This document shows, piece by piece, positions 1-6,725 of a DNA stretch of 64,000 bases. The translations under genes and the position numbers were made by a program. The stretch is from UBA7455 sp026713185 (GTDB taxonomy: Bacteria > Pseudomonadota > Gammaproteobacteria > Pseudomonadales > Azotimanducaceae), in NCBI GenBank assembly GCA_963665785.1, contig OY762456.1:1550001-1614000 (forward strand). The letters run 5' to 3'. The notes beneath the pieces were generated by a model. That model saw only the letters and a program-made list of their open reading frames with translations. It had not been told where the DNA came from and did no database searches. Every line of letters begins with the position of its first letter. Position 1 is the stretch's first letter.

Positions 1-110
1 TGCTGAGCCTGTTTGGCCCCTTGATGCTCTTAATTGTGGGTTGTACAGTATTTATCATTGTCATGGCCATACTCCTGCCCATCATCAATCTTAATCAGTT
101 GATTCTATAG
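1..110 (+). CDS. gspF: Type II secretion inner-membrane protein GspF, C-terminal end (partial)
   Basis: Only the last 35 codons are inside the window, read in the frame whose TAG stop ends at 110. They encode one hydrophobic helix followed by the sequence AILLPIINLNQLIL. This matches the typical end of GspF, the polytopic inner-membrane platform protein of the type II secretion system. The placement before gspG-M is the classical gene order. In an uninterrupted operon gspG would start within tens of bases. Here a truncated gspG copy follows and the intact gspG lies 5.6 kb further on. The assignment rests on the C-terminal motif plus context. Confidence 0.85.
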   Translation, partial: LSLFGPLMLLIVGCTVFIIVMAILLPIINLNQLIL

Positions 111-217
111 GGTCCTGGTTTATCGTAACTGTTGTAAGAGGAATTCGGAATGAGACCAACAAGTCCAAAATCGGTAACGGGATTTACCCTCCTGGAAGTC
201 ATGGCAGAGGTGGTTAT
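107..217 (+). repeat. Left direct repeat: copy of the gspG upstream region and 5' end
   Basis: This stretch aligns without gaps to 5725-5835 at a constant offset of 5618 bases. The best-conserved core, about 119-203, differs at only two positions. It contains the gspG ribosome-binding region, the start codon and the first 18 codons. Similarity fades after 203. The bases 201-222 resemble the equivalent part of gspH (about 6229-6252) at least as well as gspG, so the copy may be a gspG/gspH chimera. Together with the right copy it bounds the foreign 5.6-kb block. Confidence 0.85.
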
Positions 218-287
218 CGTCTGCTCCCACCTCACCTATTTAGGGCACTTTATCTTTGGACAAAAGGGCATTAAGTCTTTGGACTAA
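150..287 (+). pseudogene. gspG: Truncated duplicate of gspG (45 codons)
   Basis: An ATG at 150 opens a 45-codon frame ending with TAA at 285-287. The first 18 residues match the intact GspG, including the prepilin peptidase site G^FTLLEVM. The remainder is unrelated to a pseudopilin body. It is therefore a leftover 5' fragment created when the foreign block entered the operon, not a working major pseudopilin. It keeps gspG's own ribosome-binding region and spacing from gspF, so it would still be translated. A processed fragment of this kind could in principle interfere with pilus assembly, but that is speculation. Confidence 0.7.
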
Positions 288-354
288 CACAAAAAAATTT
301 CTTTACATTAACCTGAATCCTTTTTAGCATTATAACTTAATTTGAAGAATAGGT

Positions 355-687
355 ATGTCTACCATGAACTTTAAAGCTATTTTCTTCGCACTTTTCGTTT
401 CAATATGCATAAGTGTATTTTCCGTGACCGCCAGCGAGACCTCATCCTCTGATAACCCACCCGTCAACAACAAATCGGGAGTCTCTCAGGTAGAAGAACT
501 TAATAGTCTCAATATGCAGTTGCTCGAAAACGCTTCGCCGAAATTTGCAAGTGAAACTAGTTCTTACTCAGGTTACTGTCCAGGAAATGTGTATTGCTAT
601 ATGAACCCATCGATTTGTGAAACATTTTCTTGTTGGTGCAGATGTGTTCCTGGTAATGAGCCGGATTCCACTTGTCAGGACTCATAG
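355..687 (+). CDS. Small exported cysteine-rich protein, unknown family
   Basis: This 110-residue protein starts with a clear signal peptide: Lys6, a hydrophobic core at about residues 8-23, and a likely cleavage near VTA-SE. A polar Ser/Asn-rich linker runs to about residue 70. A compact C-terminal segment carries seven cysteines (the stretch ends with SCWCRCVPGNEPDSTCQDS). I do not recognise the family. GAAG at 344-347 supports ATG 355, and ATG 364 is an alternative. The C-terminal half is included in a 149-bp tandem triplication. The neighbours are a zinc-finger protein originally 3 bp downstream and a DsbC-like isomerase. A disulfide-rich exported product, such as a toxin, bacteriocin or type II secretion cargo, is inferred from this layout. 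An odd cysteine count leaves one thiol unpaired or intermolecular. Confidence 0.7.
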   Translation: MSTMNFKAIFFALFVSICISVFSVTASETSSSDNPPVNNKSGVSQVEELNSLNMQLLENASPKFASETSSYSGYCPGNVYCYMNPSICETFSCWCRCVPGNEPDSTCQDS

Positions 688-1005
688 TCCGTGAGTACCG
701 AGCCATTAGTTCTTACTTAGGTTACTGTCCAGGAAATGTGTATTGCTATATGAACCCATCGATTTGTGAAACATTTTCTTGTTGGTGCAGATGTGTTCCT
801 GGTAATGAGCCGGATTCCACTTGTCAGGACTCATAGTCCGTGAGTACCGAGCCATTAGTTCTTACTTAGGTTACTGTCCAGGAAATGTGTATTGCTATAT
901 GAACCCATCGATTTGTGAAACATTTTCTTGTTGGTGCAGATGTGTTCCTGGTAATGAGCCGGATTCCACTTGTCAGGACTCATAGTCCGTGAGTATCGAG
1001 CCATT
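559..1005 (+). repeat. Three tandem copies of a 149-bp unit
   Basis: Units at 559-707, 708-856 and 857-1005 are nearly identical; single differences include tcaggt/ttaggt near the unit start and gtacc/gtatc near the end. Each unit contains the cysteine-rich coding segment, its TAG stop, and the GTG start with the first codons of the downstream zinc-finger gene. Because 149 is not a multiple of three, and because units 2 and 3 open with a stop in the upstream frame, only unit 1 is read as part of the cysteine-rich protein. Only unit 3's GTG leads into the zinc-finger gene. Units 1 and 2 give nine-codon dead ends from the same GTG. Confidence 0.95.
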
Positions 1006-1351
1006 AGAATTGTGTTGTTCATTTTGTCACGTAAACCACCAGTTTGTAGAACGACTCATTGCGGGGCCAGGTGTCTGTATCTGCGATCAGTGCATCAGTG
1101 TAGCCGGGACCATTGCAGGGTTACTTCCTATGCCTTCCTCAGGAGAAGTCCCTGGTAAAGTATTCAACCCAGAGGCGGTAGATGAAAATGAATTACTCAG
1201 CTGGCTACAAGGCACAAGAATTACAGTGAATCAACTAGAGCAGTTCGTGAAGCGAACGGTCGTTCATCTTCGTGATCGAGATGTAACATGGGAACATATT
1301 GGGCAGACGCTGGGTATGTCCCCTGACGCTGCAAAACTCAAGTACTCATGA
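989..1351 (+). CDS. ClpX-type zinc-finger protein, stand-alone
   Basis: The protein is 120 residues from a GTG start. Residues about 10-34 match the ClpX N-terminal C4 zinc-binding domain: CSFC, then 18 residues including LIAGPG, then CDQC. ClpX uses that domain for dimerisation and recruitment of substrates and adaptors. There is no AAA+ ATPase here. The C-terminal part (about 75-120) is charged and ends with TWEHIGQTLGMSPDAA, resembling a helix-turn-helix. Before the 149-bp triplication the start lay 3 bp after the cysteine-rich gene's stop, so the two were an operon. It could be a regulator or a proteolysis adaptor. A related protein is encoded at 25532-26026. Confidence 0.75.
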   Translation: MSIEPLELCCSFCHVNHQFVERLIAGPGVCICDQCISVAGTIAGLLPMPSSGEVPGKVFNPEAVDENELLSWLQGTRITVNQLEQFVKRTVVHLRDRDVTWEHIGQTLGMSPDAAKLKYS

Positions 1352-1359
1352 CACCACAC

Positions 1360-3464
1360 CAGGGCGATCTTAAAGTTGAGTCGCTCTGAAGTCAGTTGCA
1401 TTGGGGTGTTGCCAGATTGGCACCCTACTTTTTTCAGTGGTGTTTTTTAGTGGTTTTGCGAGTCGTTTGGGAACTGGTCGGTACCCTGATTCTAAGGCTG
1501 GGGTTGGGTACCGAGGTCGCAGGCGAGCGCGCATGTCGCCGCCGACGTTGTGGGGCGATTGGGTTGGCGTTTTGGGGTCAGGCGGTGCTGAGCACTTCGC
1601 GCAGGGCCTCGTCCTGCCGGGCGGCGTAGTGTCGGTGGGCTTGGGGCTGGTGTCGGAAGCGACCGCGCAGGCGGACGATGGAGATGGCGGCGTTGGATAG
1701 GCAGGCGAGGTTGCGCGGCAGCTTGCCGTTACGCACGCGGGAGCGGTCTTCGTCGTAGGAGAAGTCGCGCACGTAGTGCAGGCGGTTCTCGATCTCCCAA
1801 TGGCCACGGTTGAGGGCGAGCACTTCGGCTGGCCCGGCCCGCTCCGGCCCCAGGGAGGTGAGGCCGTGGGTGGCCTCGACGGAGCATTTGCCGGTCGAGA
1901 TCACGGTCCGCTCGCGCACGATGCGGAACGCTTGGCGCCGACCCGGCAGGGCCGCGACGCCCGCATCGACGCCGTCGAGCGGGACCAGGGCGCAGGTTCG
2001 CACCTCGAGTCGCCCGTGGCCCTTGTCCGCAGTGCTAAACGCGGGGGCGGCGTCCCAATCGAACGCCTGGAGATCGTCCAGCAGGTCCTGGTGGTTGCCC
2101 TTCACCGGCATGACGTAGTCCGCTCCCTTCTCGACGATGAGGCTGGCGGTCTTGGGGCAGCTATGTAGGGCGTCGAGCGTCAACAAACGGTCCGCCACGT
2201 CCAACTCGCGGATCAGCCGCCGCGCCCCAAGGATCTCCCCGCCAGCACTGTCCGAAGCGACCTGCCCCGCCACCAGGCCCGCGCCGTGCACCACTGCGGC
2301 GATGAACATCCGGTCCGGGTCGGGGCCGCCCGGGCGGTTGAGTGGGGCCGACTTGCCGTCGATGGCCAAGGCCCCGTCGGGCGCTTGCCGCGCCGCCGTG
2401 AAGGCCCGCACCGCCGCATCGAGTGCGTCCGGGTCCAACGCCGACAGGATGCGATGGATGCTCGCGCGCGAGGGCGGCGTCCGTTGCCCTGTCGTCGGGC
2501 TGCGGAAGGCCCGCACGGCCGCCAACTGCGGCTGGTCCAGCCGTTGCGCGAACTCGGATATGGCGGCCGCCCCCTGTGCCCCGGCGAGCTTCGCCGCCGC
2601 CGAGATCGCCAAAACACTCGCCAGCGAGTGGCGCACGCCCCGCGCCGAGCGGAACTCGGGGACACCGCGCAGGCAATCGAACAGGCTACGTAGCCGCCCC
2701 GCCGACGGCACCTCCGGCTGCCCGCGCCCGCAGCCCCACGACGCCGGTTCGTCAAGCCCGCCGAGTGCCTCCCGCGCGCCCCGTACCAGCGGGTACACCA
2801 ACATCGCCTTCGGCTGCCCATGCTCGACCCAACCGCCGCCCGACCGGGCGAAGCCCTTGGTCTGACCAACCGACGTCCAGTTTGCCGCCAAATAGCAAGT
2901 GCCCTTGAACCGGGACGGGTCCACAAAGGTCTCGGCCAGCAGCACCGGATGCCCGAACAGCGTCTCCATGTCGCTAGACAGGCGGCGAACGGAGAGCGCC
3001 AGCACCCGCGAGGCGAGGTTGCGAACCCGAGCCGCAGGCAGAACCAGAAAACGACAGTTGTTCGCCACCAAGTGCAGCCGACGGAATTGCTGCTCCGCTG
3101 CCCAGCCGATCCACCCATCCCTGGCTTGCGCCTTGAACGCCCCCGAACACCAGCCCAAAAGCGCCAGCCATTGTCCGTCCGGTCCCGCCGCCACATGCCG
3201 AAGGCCGCCGCCGAACATCCCCCGGAAGCCCAAGTAGTGACCAGTGTCCATCACCCGGTCCCACTCCGCCCGCTCCGCCGCGTCCCGAACCGGACGCACC
3301 GAAACCTGAGACAACGAATAGCCAAGCCCGTCCCGCGCCTTCCCCATCACAATGCTCCCAAACGTCAAATTACCGAGCATTATCACGCAAACCTGCCCCT
3401 TTGTCCAGTAGCAAAGATAGAATAATTAGTTCAAACGCTTGGACACGACTTTAAGATCGCCCTG
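1360..3464. mobile_element. ISAs1-family insertion sequence with 10-bp target duplication
   Basis: Terminal inverted repeats start with CAGGGCGATCTTAAAGT at 1360 and end with its complement at 3464. The 10-bp sequence gacaccacac is duplicated immediately outside (1350-1359 and 3465-3474). Element length is 2105 bp. CAGGG ends and 8-10 bp duplications are typical of the ISAs1 family. Its G+C content is visibly much higher than the AT-rich DNA on both sides, so it came from a different genome background. It landed exactly at the end of the zinc-finger gene (TGA at 1349-1351) and leaves that gene and the following DsbC-like gene intact. Confidence 0.93.
1578..3386 (-). CDS. DruA-like (DUF4338) domain fused to ISAs1 transposase
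   Basis: The protein is 602 residues, much longer than a usual ISAs1 transposase of about 370. Residues about 15-220 resemble DUF4338/DruA, the family named from the Druantia defence system, with HYLGFRGM, LALLGWCSGAFK, RRLHLVANN and LAETFVDPSRFKGTCY. Residues about 230-602 are the ISAs1 transposase: a LFDCL...RGVRHSLASVLA N-terminal motif, then an RNase H-like DDE core with AIDGKS (first Asp), LLTLDALHS (second Asp) and GHWEIENRLHYVRD (Glu). Many long overlapping frames exist in this GC-rich DNA. This one is chosen for its domains. The role of the DruA part in transposition is not known to me. Confidence 0.88.
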   Translation of the reverse strand: MIMLGNLTFGSIVMGKARDGLGYSLSQVSVRPVRDAAERAEWDRVMDTGHYLGFRGMFGGGLRHVAAGPDGQWLALLGWCSGAFKAQARDGWIGWAAEQQFRRLHLVANNCRFLVLPAARVRNLASRVLALSVRRLSSDMETLFGHPVLLAETFVDPSRFKGTCYLAANWTSVGQTKGFARSGGGWVEHGQPKAMLVYPLVRGAREALGGLDEPASWGCGRGQPEVPSAGRLRSLFDCLRGVPEFRSARGVRHSLASVLAISAAAKLAGAQGAAAISEFAQRLDQPQLAAVRAFRSPTTGQRTPPSRASIHRILSALDPDALDAAVRAFTAARQAPDGALAIDGKSAPLNRPGGPDPDRMFIAAVVHGAGLVAGQVASDSAGGEILGARRLIRELDVADRLLTLDALHSCPKTASLIVEKGADYVMPVKGNHQDLLDDLQAFDWDAAPAFSTADKGHGRLEVRTCALVPLDGVDAGVAALPGRRQAFRIVRERTVISTGKCSVEATHGLTSLGPERAGPAEVLALNRGHWEIENRLHYVRDFSYDEDRSRVRNGKLPRNLACLSNAAISIVRLRGRFRHQPQAHRHYAARQDEALREVLSTA

Positions 3465-3515
3465 GACACCACACAAAATAGTGGTAGAAATGGGCATGCT
3501 TATAAAGGAGTGCTG

Positions 3516-4274
3516 ATGGCACCGATTAAGGAACTCATTCCAGGAGTATTTTTTTTCTTTAGCCTAGCTTGTTTCGGTGCTGAAGTGCTTGAAGCCAAGA
3601 AAAAGGGTGCTGAGCTTGTCAAAGCTAATGTGATAACAGTACTTCCAGATCTTCCAATAGAAAGAGTAGTTGAGTCTGTAGTAAAAGGCGTTTATCAGAT
3701 ACAGATTGAAGGAGGCGCTATCTTGCATGCTAGTGAGGACGGGCGTTATTTGATTGCAGGGGACATTTTTGAGATGGACATCAACCAGGCGGAGTTGATT
3801 AATCTTGCTGATCAACACCGTAGAGTGTTCCGGCAAACGAAGATTAAGAACCTGGACTCTCGAGAGTTTATCAACTTCGGTAACCTATCTACTACAACTG
3901 CGATTGTAACTGTATTCACAGATGTAGACTGTGAGGTGTGCCGGGAATTACACTCAAGATTATCCGAGTATCACGACATTGGAATTGTGATTAGGTATCT
4001 CGCGTATCCTCGGGCAGGCCCGGGGTCCTCTAGTTTTGAAAAAATGGTCTCGGCATGGTGTGCTGCTGACCCCCAAACTGCATTAAATAAGCTATTATCT
4101 GGTGAAGATATTCCAGTTGATACCTGCGAAAACCCAGTCGAAACACATTTTGATTTGGCTGGTGTATTTGGAGCCAAAGGAACGCCAGTGATTGTGCTTC
4201 CTGATGGGCAAATGTTATATGGGATTATTGCAGCCGATGAAATGTTAGCGAAAATTAAAGGATTGGAGAATTAG
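3516..4274 (+). CDS. DsbC-like periplasmic disulfide isomerase with CEVC active site
   Basis: The protein is 252 residues. ATG 3516 is preferred over an upstream GTG because AAGGAG lies 5 nt before it. An N-terminal signal peptide (FFFFSLACFGA) is followed by the DsbC dimerisation domain (GVYQIQIEGG...DGRYLIAGDIFEMD, about residues 65-95) and a thioredoxin-fold domain. The redox motif is CEVC in FTDVDCEVC, where E. coli DsbC has CGYC. The second DsbC disulfide (WCAAD...VDTCENP) and the cis-proline loop GTPVIV are kept. DsbC shuffles wrong disulfides in the periplasm. Its position beside a seven-cysteine exported protein suggests a dedicated folding helper. The acidic CEVC pair is unusual and could shift the redox potential. 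Confidence 0.88.
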   Translation: MAPIKELIPGVFFFFSLACFGAEVLEAKKKGAELVKANVITVLPDLPIERVVESVVKGVYQIQIEGGAILHASEDGRYLIAGDIFEMDINQAELINLADQHRRVFRQTKIKNLDSREFINFGNLSTTTAIVTVFTDVDCEVCRELHSRLSEYHDIGIVIRYLAYPRAGPGSSSFEKMVSAWCAADPQTALNKLLSGEDIPVDTCENPVETHFDLAGVFGAKGTPVIVLPDGQMLYGIIAADEMLAKIKGLEN

Positions 4275-4327
4275 GTCGTCACACCTGGTTACCAGAGATT
4301 TATTTGAGTTTATTAAGAGGAATTTAT

Positions 4328-5365
4328 ATGAAGAAGAAACTACAACTATTCATTAGCTTAGGGATTGGCGTGATTGCTGGTTGGGGCCTGAGTACATTTC
4401 TCAAGAACCAAGAAACCCAAGACACAGCCTACTACCAACAAAATAACAACATAAAAAAACAAAACGTTGATATGGACGCCTTGGAGAAAGCCAGACAAGA
4501 AATAGAATCGCTACGATCAGAATTGGCCAATGCGCAAGTGAATCAGAGTGGCAACCAGGATAATATCCCGATTATCGAGAAACCAGAATTAGCTACATTT
4601 ACGGCAGACGAGAAATGGGCTGCGATCATGGAATGGCGCAACGACCCCGAAGTACAGAAAAAATGGTGGGGTCGGGTTGTGGAGGAAGACCCTAGTGCAG
4701 CTGTTGAAACTAGTCTAGGTGAACAGTTGGCGATACAGCAACAGGCCAGAAAGAGTATGGATGAGGGTGCAAGATTAAGTTTCACAGAACTATTCGACAA
4801 GATTCAGCTTGATGATAGTAAACGCACCGAGTTCATCAAGCACTGGGTTGATGCGGAAGTCGCAGCACTTGAGGTGACAAGACAATGGAATACTCCAGGT
4901 CTTAATGACGAAGAACTTGCAAATTCCTATGCTAGAATAGCGGCGATCAAGCAACAGTTAAACGATCAAGCTCTGGATGTTTTTGGGTCATACCTGCCGG
5001 AGTATCATGAATATCGAGAAGCCATACCAGAGAGGGATGCGTTCAATCGATACGCGTCGGTCTGGCGAGAACCACTGGAAGCGAATACCAGAAGCGCGAT
5101 AATCAGTATTATGGTAGAGGAGAGGAATGCAGCAGGCATACCAAACCGATTTACTGGCCAAACAGAAGAAAAGCTACAGTGGGAGAAAGATGTGCTCATG
5201 CGAGAAGAATCTCGTGATGCCGCTGTTATCAAACGGGTGGTTGGGATGCTGACTCAGAATCAATTGAAGGGGCTTAAGGATTCTCTGGCGGCAGACCGGA
5301 CTGAAAGGGAAAGTTTGATACAGGCTCTGGAGTCGTTAGAACAAACAGAGGATAGCTCTGGTTAA
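4328..5365 (+). CDS. Membrane-anchored periplasmic coiled-coil protein, unknown
   Basis: The protein is 345 residues from ATG 4328, which has AAGAGGA 6 nt upstream; an upstream in-frame start is less likely. The N-terminus MKKKLQ plus a hydrophobic stretch (about residues 5-21) looks like an uncleaved signal anchor. A heptad-like segment rich in Glu, Lys and Gln (about 48-72) follows, then a long charged, mainly helical body with many Trp/Arg/Glu residues and no cysteine. I recognise no family. It is 53 bp downstream of the DsbC-like gene on the same strand and is the last gene of the foreign block. A structural or chaperone-like periplasmic role is possible but not shown. Confidence 0.65.
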   Translation: MKKKLQLFISLGIGVIAGWGLSTFLKNQETQDTAYYQQNNNIKKQNVDMDALEKARQEIESLRSELANAQVNQSGNQDNIPIIEKPELATFTADEKWAAIMEWRNDPEVQKKWWGRVVEEDPSAAVETSLGEQLAIQQQARKSMDEGARLSFTELFDKIQLDDSKRTEFIKHWVDAEVAALEVTRQWNTPGLNDEELANSYARIAAIKQQLNDQALDVFGSYLPEYHEYREAIPERDAFNRYASVWREPLEANTRSAIISIMVEERNAAGIPNRFTGQTEEKLQWEKDVLMREESRDAAVIKRVVGMLTQNQLKGLKDSLAADRTERESLIQALESLEQTEDSSG

Positions 5366-5724
5366 GTCTTCCGTTTCTTACCAATGTTAATAGGCAGTGT
5401 ATAACTCAAATGCTTGTATGGATTGCCTCGTGTTTGCAACGAGTAGGTTTTTAGGGAAGGTCAGGGTAGGGTCAGATGCAGACATAAATCCGGCCTCTCG
5501 TTGGAATTCCACTATTCCCGTGCCCTGATGGGTCCCGTACACATCCGCTTCGTCAGACCATCTGTCTTGTAGACCTGCAACAAGATTAAACCACACTCTG
5601 GGGCAGCATATACCGCTGTTAGGTGTATACTGACTCCATGCGACAAGCCAAATTAATCCCTATGCACATGGTCAGTTGCTGCACAATTACCTGCTGGCAG
5701 TCTGTCTGGACGCAGGGCACTGGG
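5366..5724. other. No convincing gene; right edge of the foreign block
   Basis: This 359-bp stretch lies between the coiled-coil gene and the right direct repeat. A 69-codon minus-strand frame (5596-5387) has protein-like composition but no start context and no family I recognise; it may be a remnant. I see no integrase gene, no insertion-sequence ends and no obvious terminator. Nothing here explains how the block was integrated. Confidence 0.5.
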
Positions 5725-5835
5725 ATAGGGTTTCCGTTTATCGTAACTGTTGTAGGAGGAATTCGGAATGAGACCAACAAGTCCAAAACCGGTAACGGGA
5801 TTTACCCTCCTGGAAGTCATGTTTGTAGTGGTTAT
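5725..5835 (+). repeat. Right direct repeat: gspG upstream region and 5' end
   Basis: This is the partner of the repeat at 107-217. It contains the ribosome-binding sequence TAGGAGGA and the start of the intact gspG. The slightly better Shine-Dalgarno here (taggagga against taagagga on the left) and the downstream genes show this is the functional copy. Divergence between the two copies means the event is not very recent. Confidence 0.85.
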
Positions 5836-6199
5836 TCTCGGGATTCTGGGTGCGCTCATCATCCCCAATTTCATTGGCAGGCCAGATGAAGCAAGGGTGA
5901 CTGCCGCCCGGATCGATATTCAACAGATTGCCAATGCGCTGGAACTCTATCGATTGGACAATGGCTATTACCCCAGCACTGAACAAGGTCTGCAAGCTTT
6001 GGTTTCAAAGCCTTCGGGGTATCCTGAACCACGCCGATGGAACCAGGATGGTTACTTGAAAAAAACGCCCGTTGACCCATGGGACGAGCCTTACCTTTAC
6101 TTCAGTAAAGACCGTACCATGGAGGTTTATTCCTATGGAGCGGATCGGAAAGAAGGTGGGGAAGGTATTGATGCCGATATTCTCCTCAGTGAGTTGTAA
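5768..6199 (+). CDS. gspG: Type II secretion major pseudopilin GspG
   Basis: The protein is 143 residues. A short basic leader ends at the prepilin peptidase site (VTG^FTLLEVM), with Glu at +5, followed by the hydrophobic N-terminal helix. The body has the GspG pattern GRPDEARVTAARIDIQQI, LYRLDNGYYPSTEQGLQAL, and the calcium-loop region with PWDEPYLYFS and DRKEGGEGIDADI near the end. Length equals the family norm. It polymerises into the periplasmic pseudopilus that pushes folded substrates through the secretin. TAGGAGGA lies 8 nt before the ATG. It overlaps gspH by 29 bp. The foreign block upstream separates it from gspF, so it may depend on transcription from inside the block. Confidence 0.97.
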   Translation: MRPTSPKPVTGFTLLEVMFVVVILGILGALIIPNFIGRPDEARVTAARIDIQQIANALELYRLDNGYYPSTEQGLQALVSKPSGYPEPRRWNQDGYLKKTPVDPWDEPYLYFSKDRTMEVYSYGADRKEGGEGIDADILLSEL

Positions 6200-6725
6200 C
6201 AAACCCTGTTCAGGTTACACGCTGCTGGAAGTCCTGGCAGTACTGGTTATCGTTTCACTCATGGTCGGTATTACCGTCATCAATCTGCCGGTCTTCTTGC
6301 AGACCGATCACTTTGATCAGGAATCTGATCGCCTCAGAGTGATGTTTTCCATGATTCGCGACCGTGCAGCCATGCGGTCCGCTGAGTACGGCTTTCGAGT
6401 CAACACAACGACCTATGGAGAACAGTTTGAATATGCATTTTATCTGTATGACCAACAATTACAGACCTGGGAGATACTGGAGCCACCATATTCCACACAC
6501 ATACTCCCACGGGGGATTCGGTTGAATCTGTCCGTAGAGGATGACGTTATGCAACTTCCCTATCAAGAAGAAGAGTCTCCACCACCGGTTCTTGTGTTGT
6601 CCAGTGGAGAGATAACACCCTTCAAACTGCTGATGGACAACGTGGATGATCCGAATCTCAACAGTATTCTCTCTACTGATGGATACAGTGAAGTGGATTG
6701 GGAAATAGTCGGGGATGATGACTGA
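6171..6725 (+). CDS. gspH: Type II secretion minor pseudopilin GspH
   Basis: The protein is 184 residues. ATG 6171 is chosen because GAAGG lies 5 nt upstream and it gives a short leader before the cleavage site CSG^YTLLEVLAVLVIV; longer starts would put an implausible leader inside gspG. The hydrophobic helix is followed by an extended beta-rich globular domain, as in GspH. It has tyrosine at +1 of the mature protein rather than the usual phenylalanine, which is tolerated in this family. It overlaps the end of gspG and abuts gspI, so translation is coupled. Confidence 0.88.
   Translation: MPIFSSVSCNKPCSGYTLLEVLAVLVIVSLMVGITVINLPVFLQTDHFDQESDRLRVMFSMIRDRAAMRSAEYGFRVNTTTYGEQFEYAFYLYDQQLQTWEILEPPYSTHILPRGIRLNLSVEDDVMQLPYQEEESPPPVLVLSSGEITPFKLLMDNVDDPNLNSILSTDGYSEVDWEIVGDDD

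Noticed and set aside
708..985. Units 2 and 3 of the 149-bp repeat as additional cysteine-rich peptide genes (a 28-codon frame starting at the internal ATG)
   Set aside because: They lack a signal peptide and a suitable ribosome-binding site, and each unit opens with a stop in the upstream frame. They are better explained as tandem duplication by-products.
2213..3196. Long overlapping frames on both strands inside the ISAs1 element (for example a 327-codon minus frame and a 242-codon plus frame at 2137-2865)
   Set aside because: They come from the high G+C content of the transposase gene. Only the 602-codon frame has recognisable domains.
5387..5596. 69-codon minus-strand frame as a real gene
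   Set aside because: No start codon context, no recognised family, and it lies in the junction region of an insertion. At most it is a remnant.
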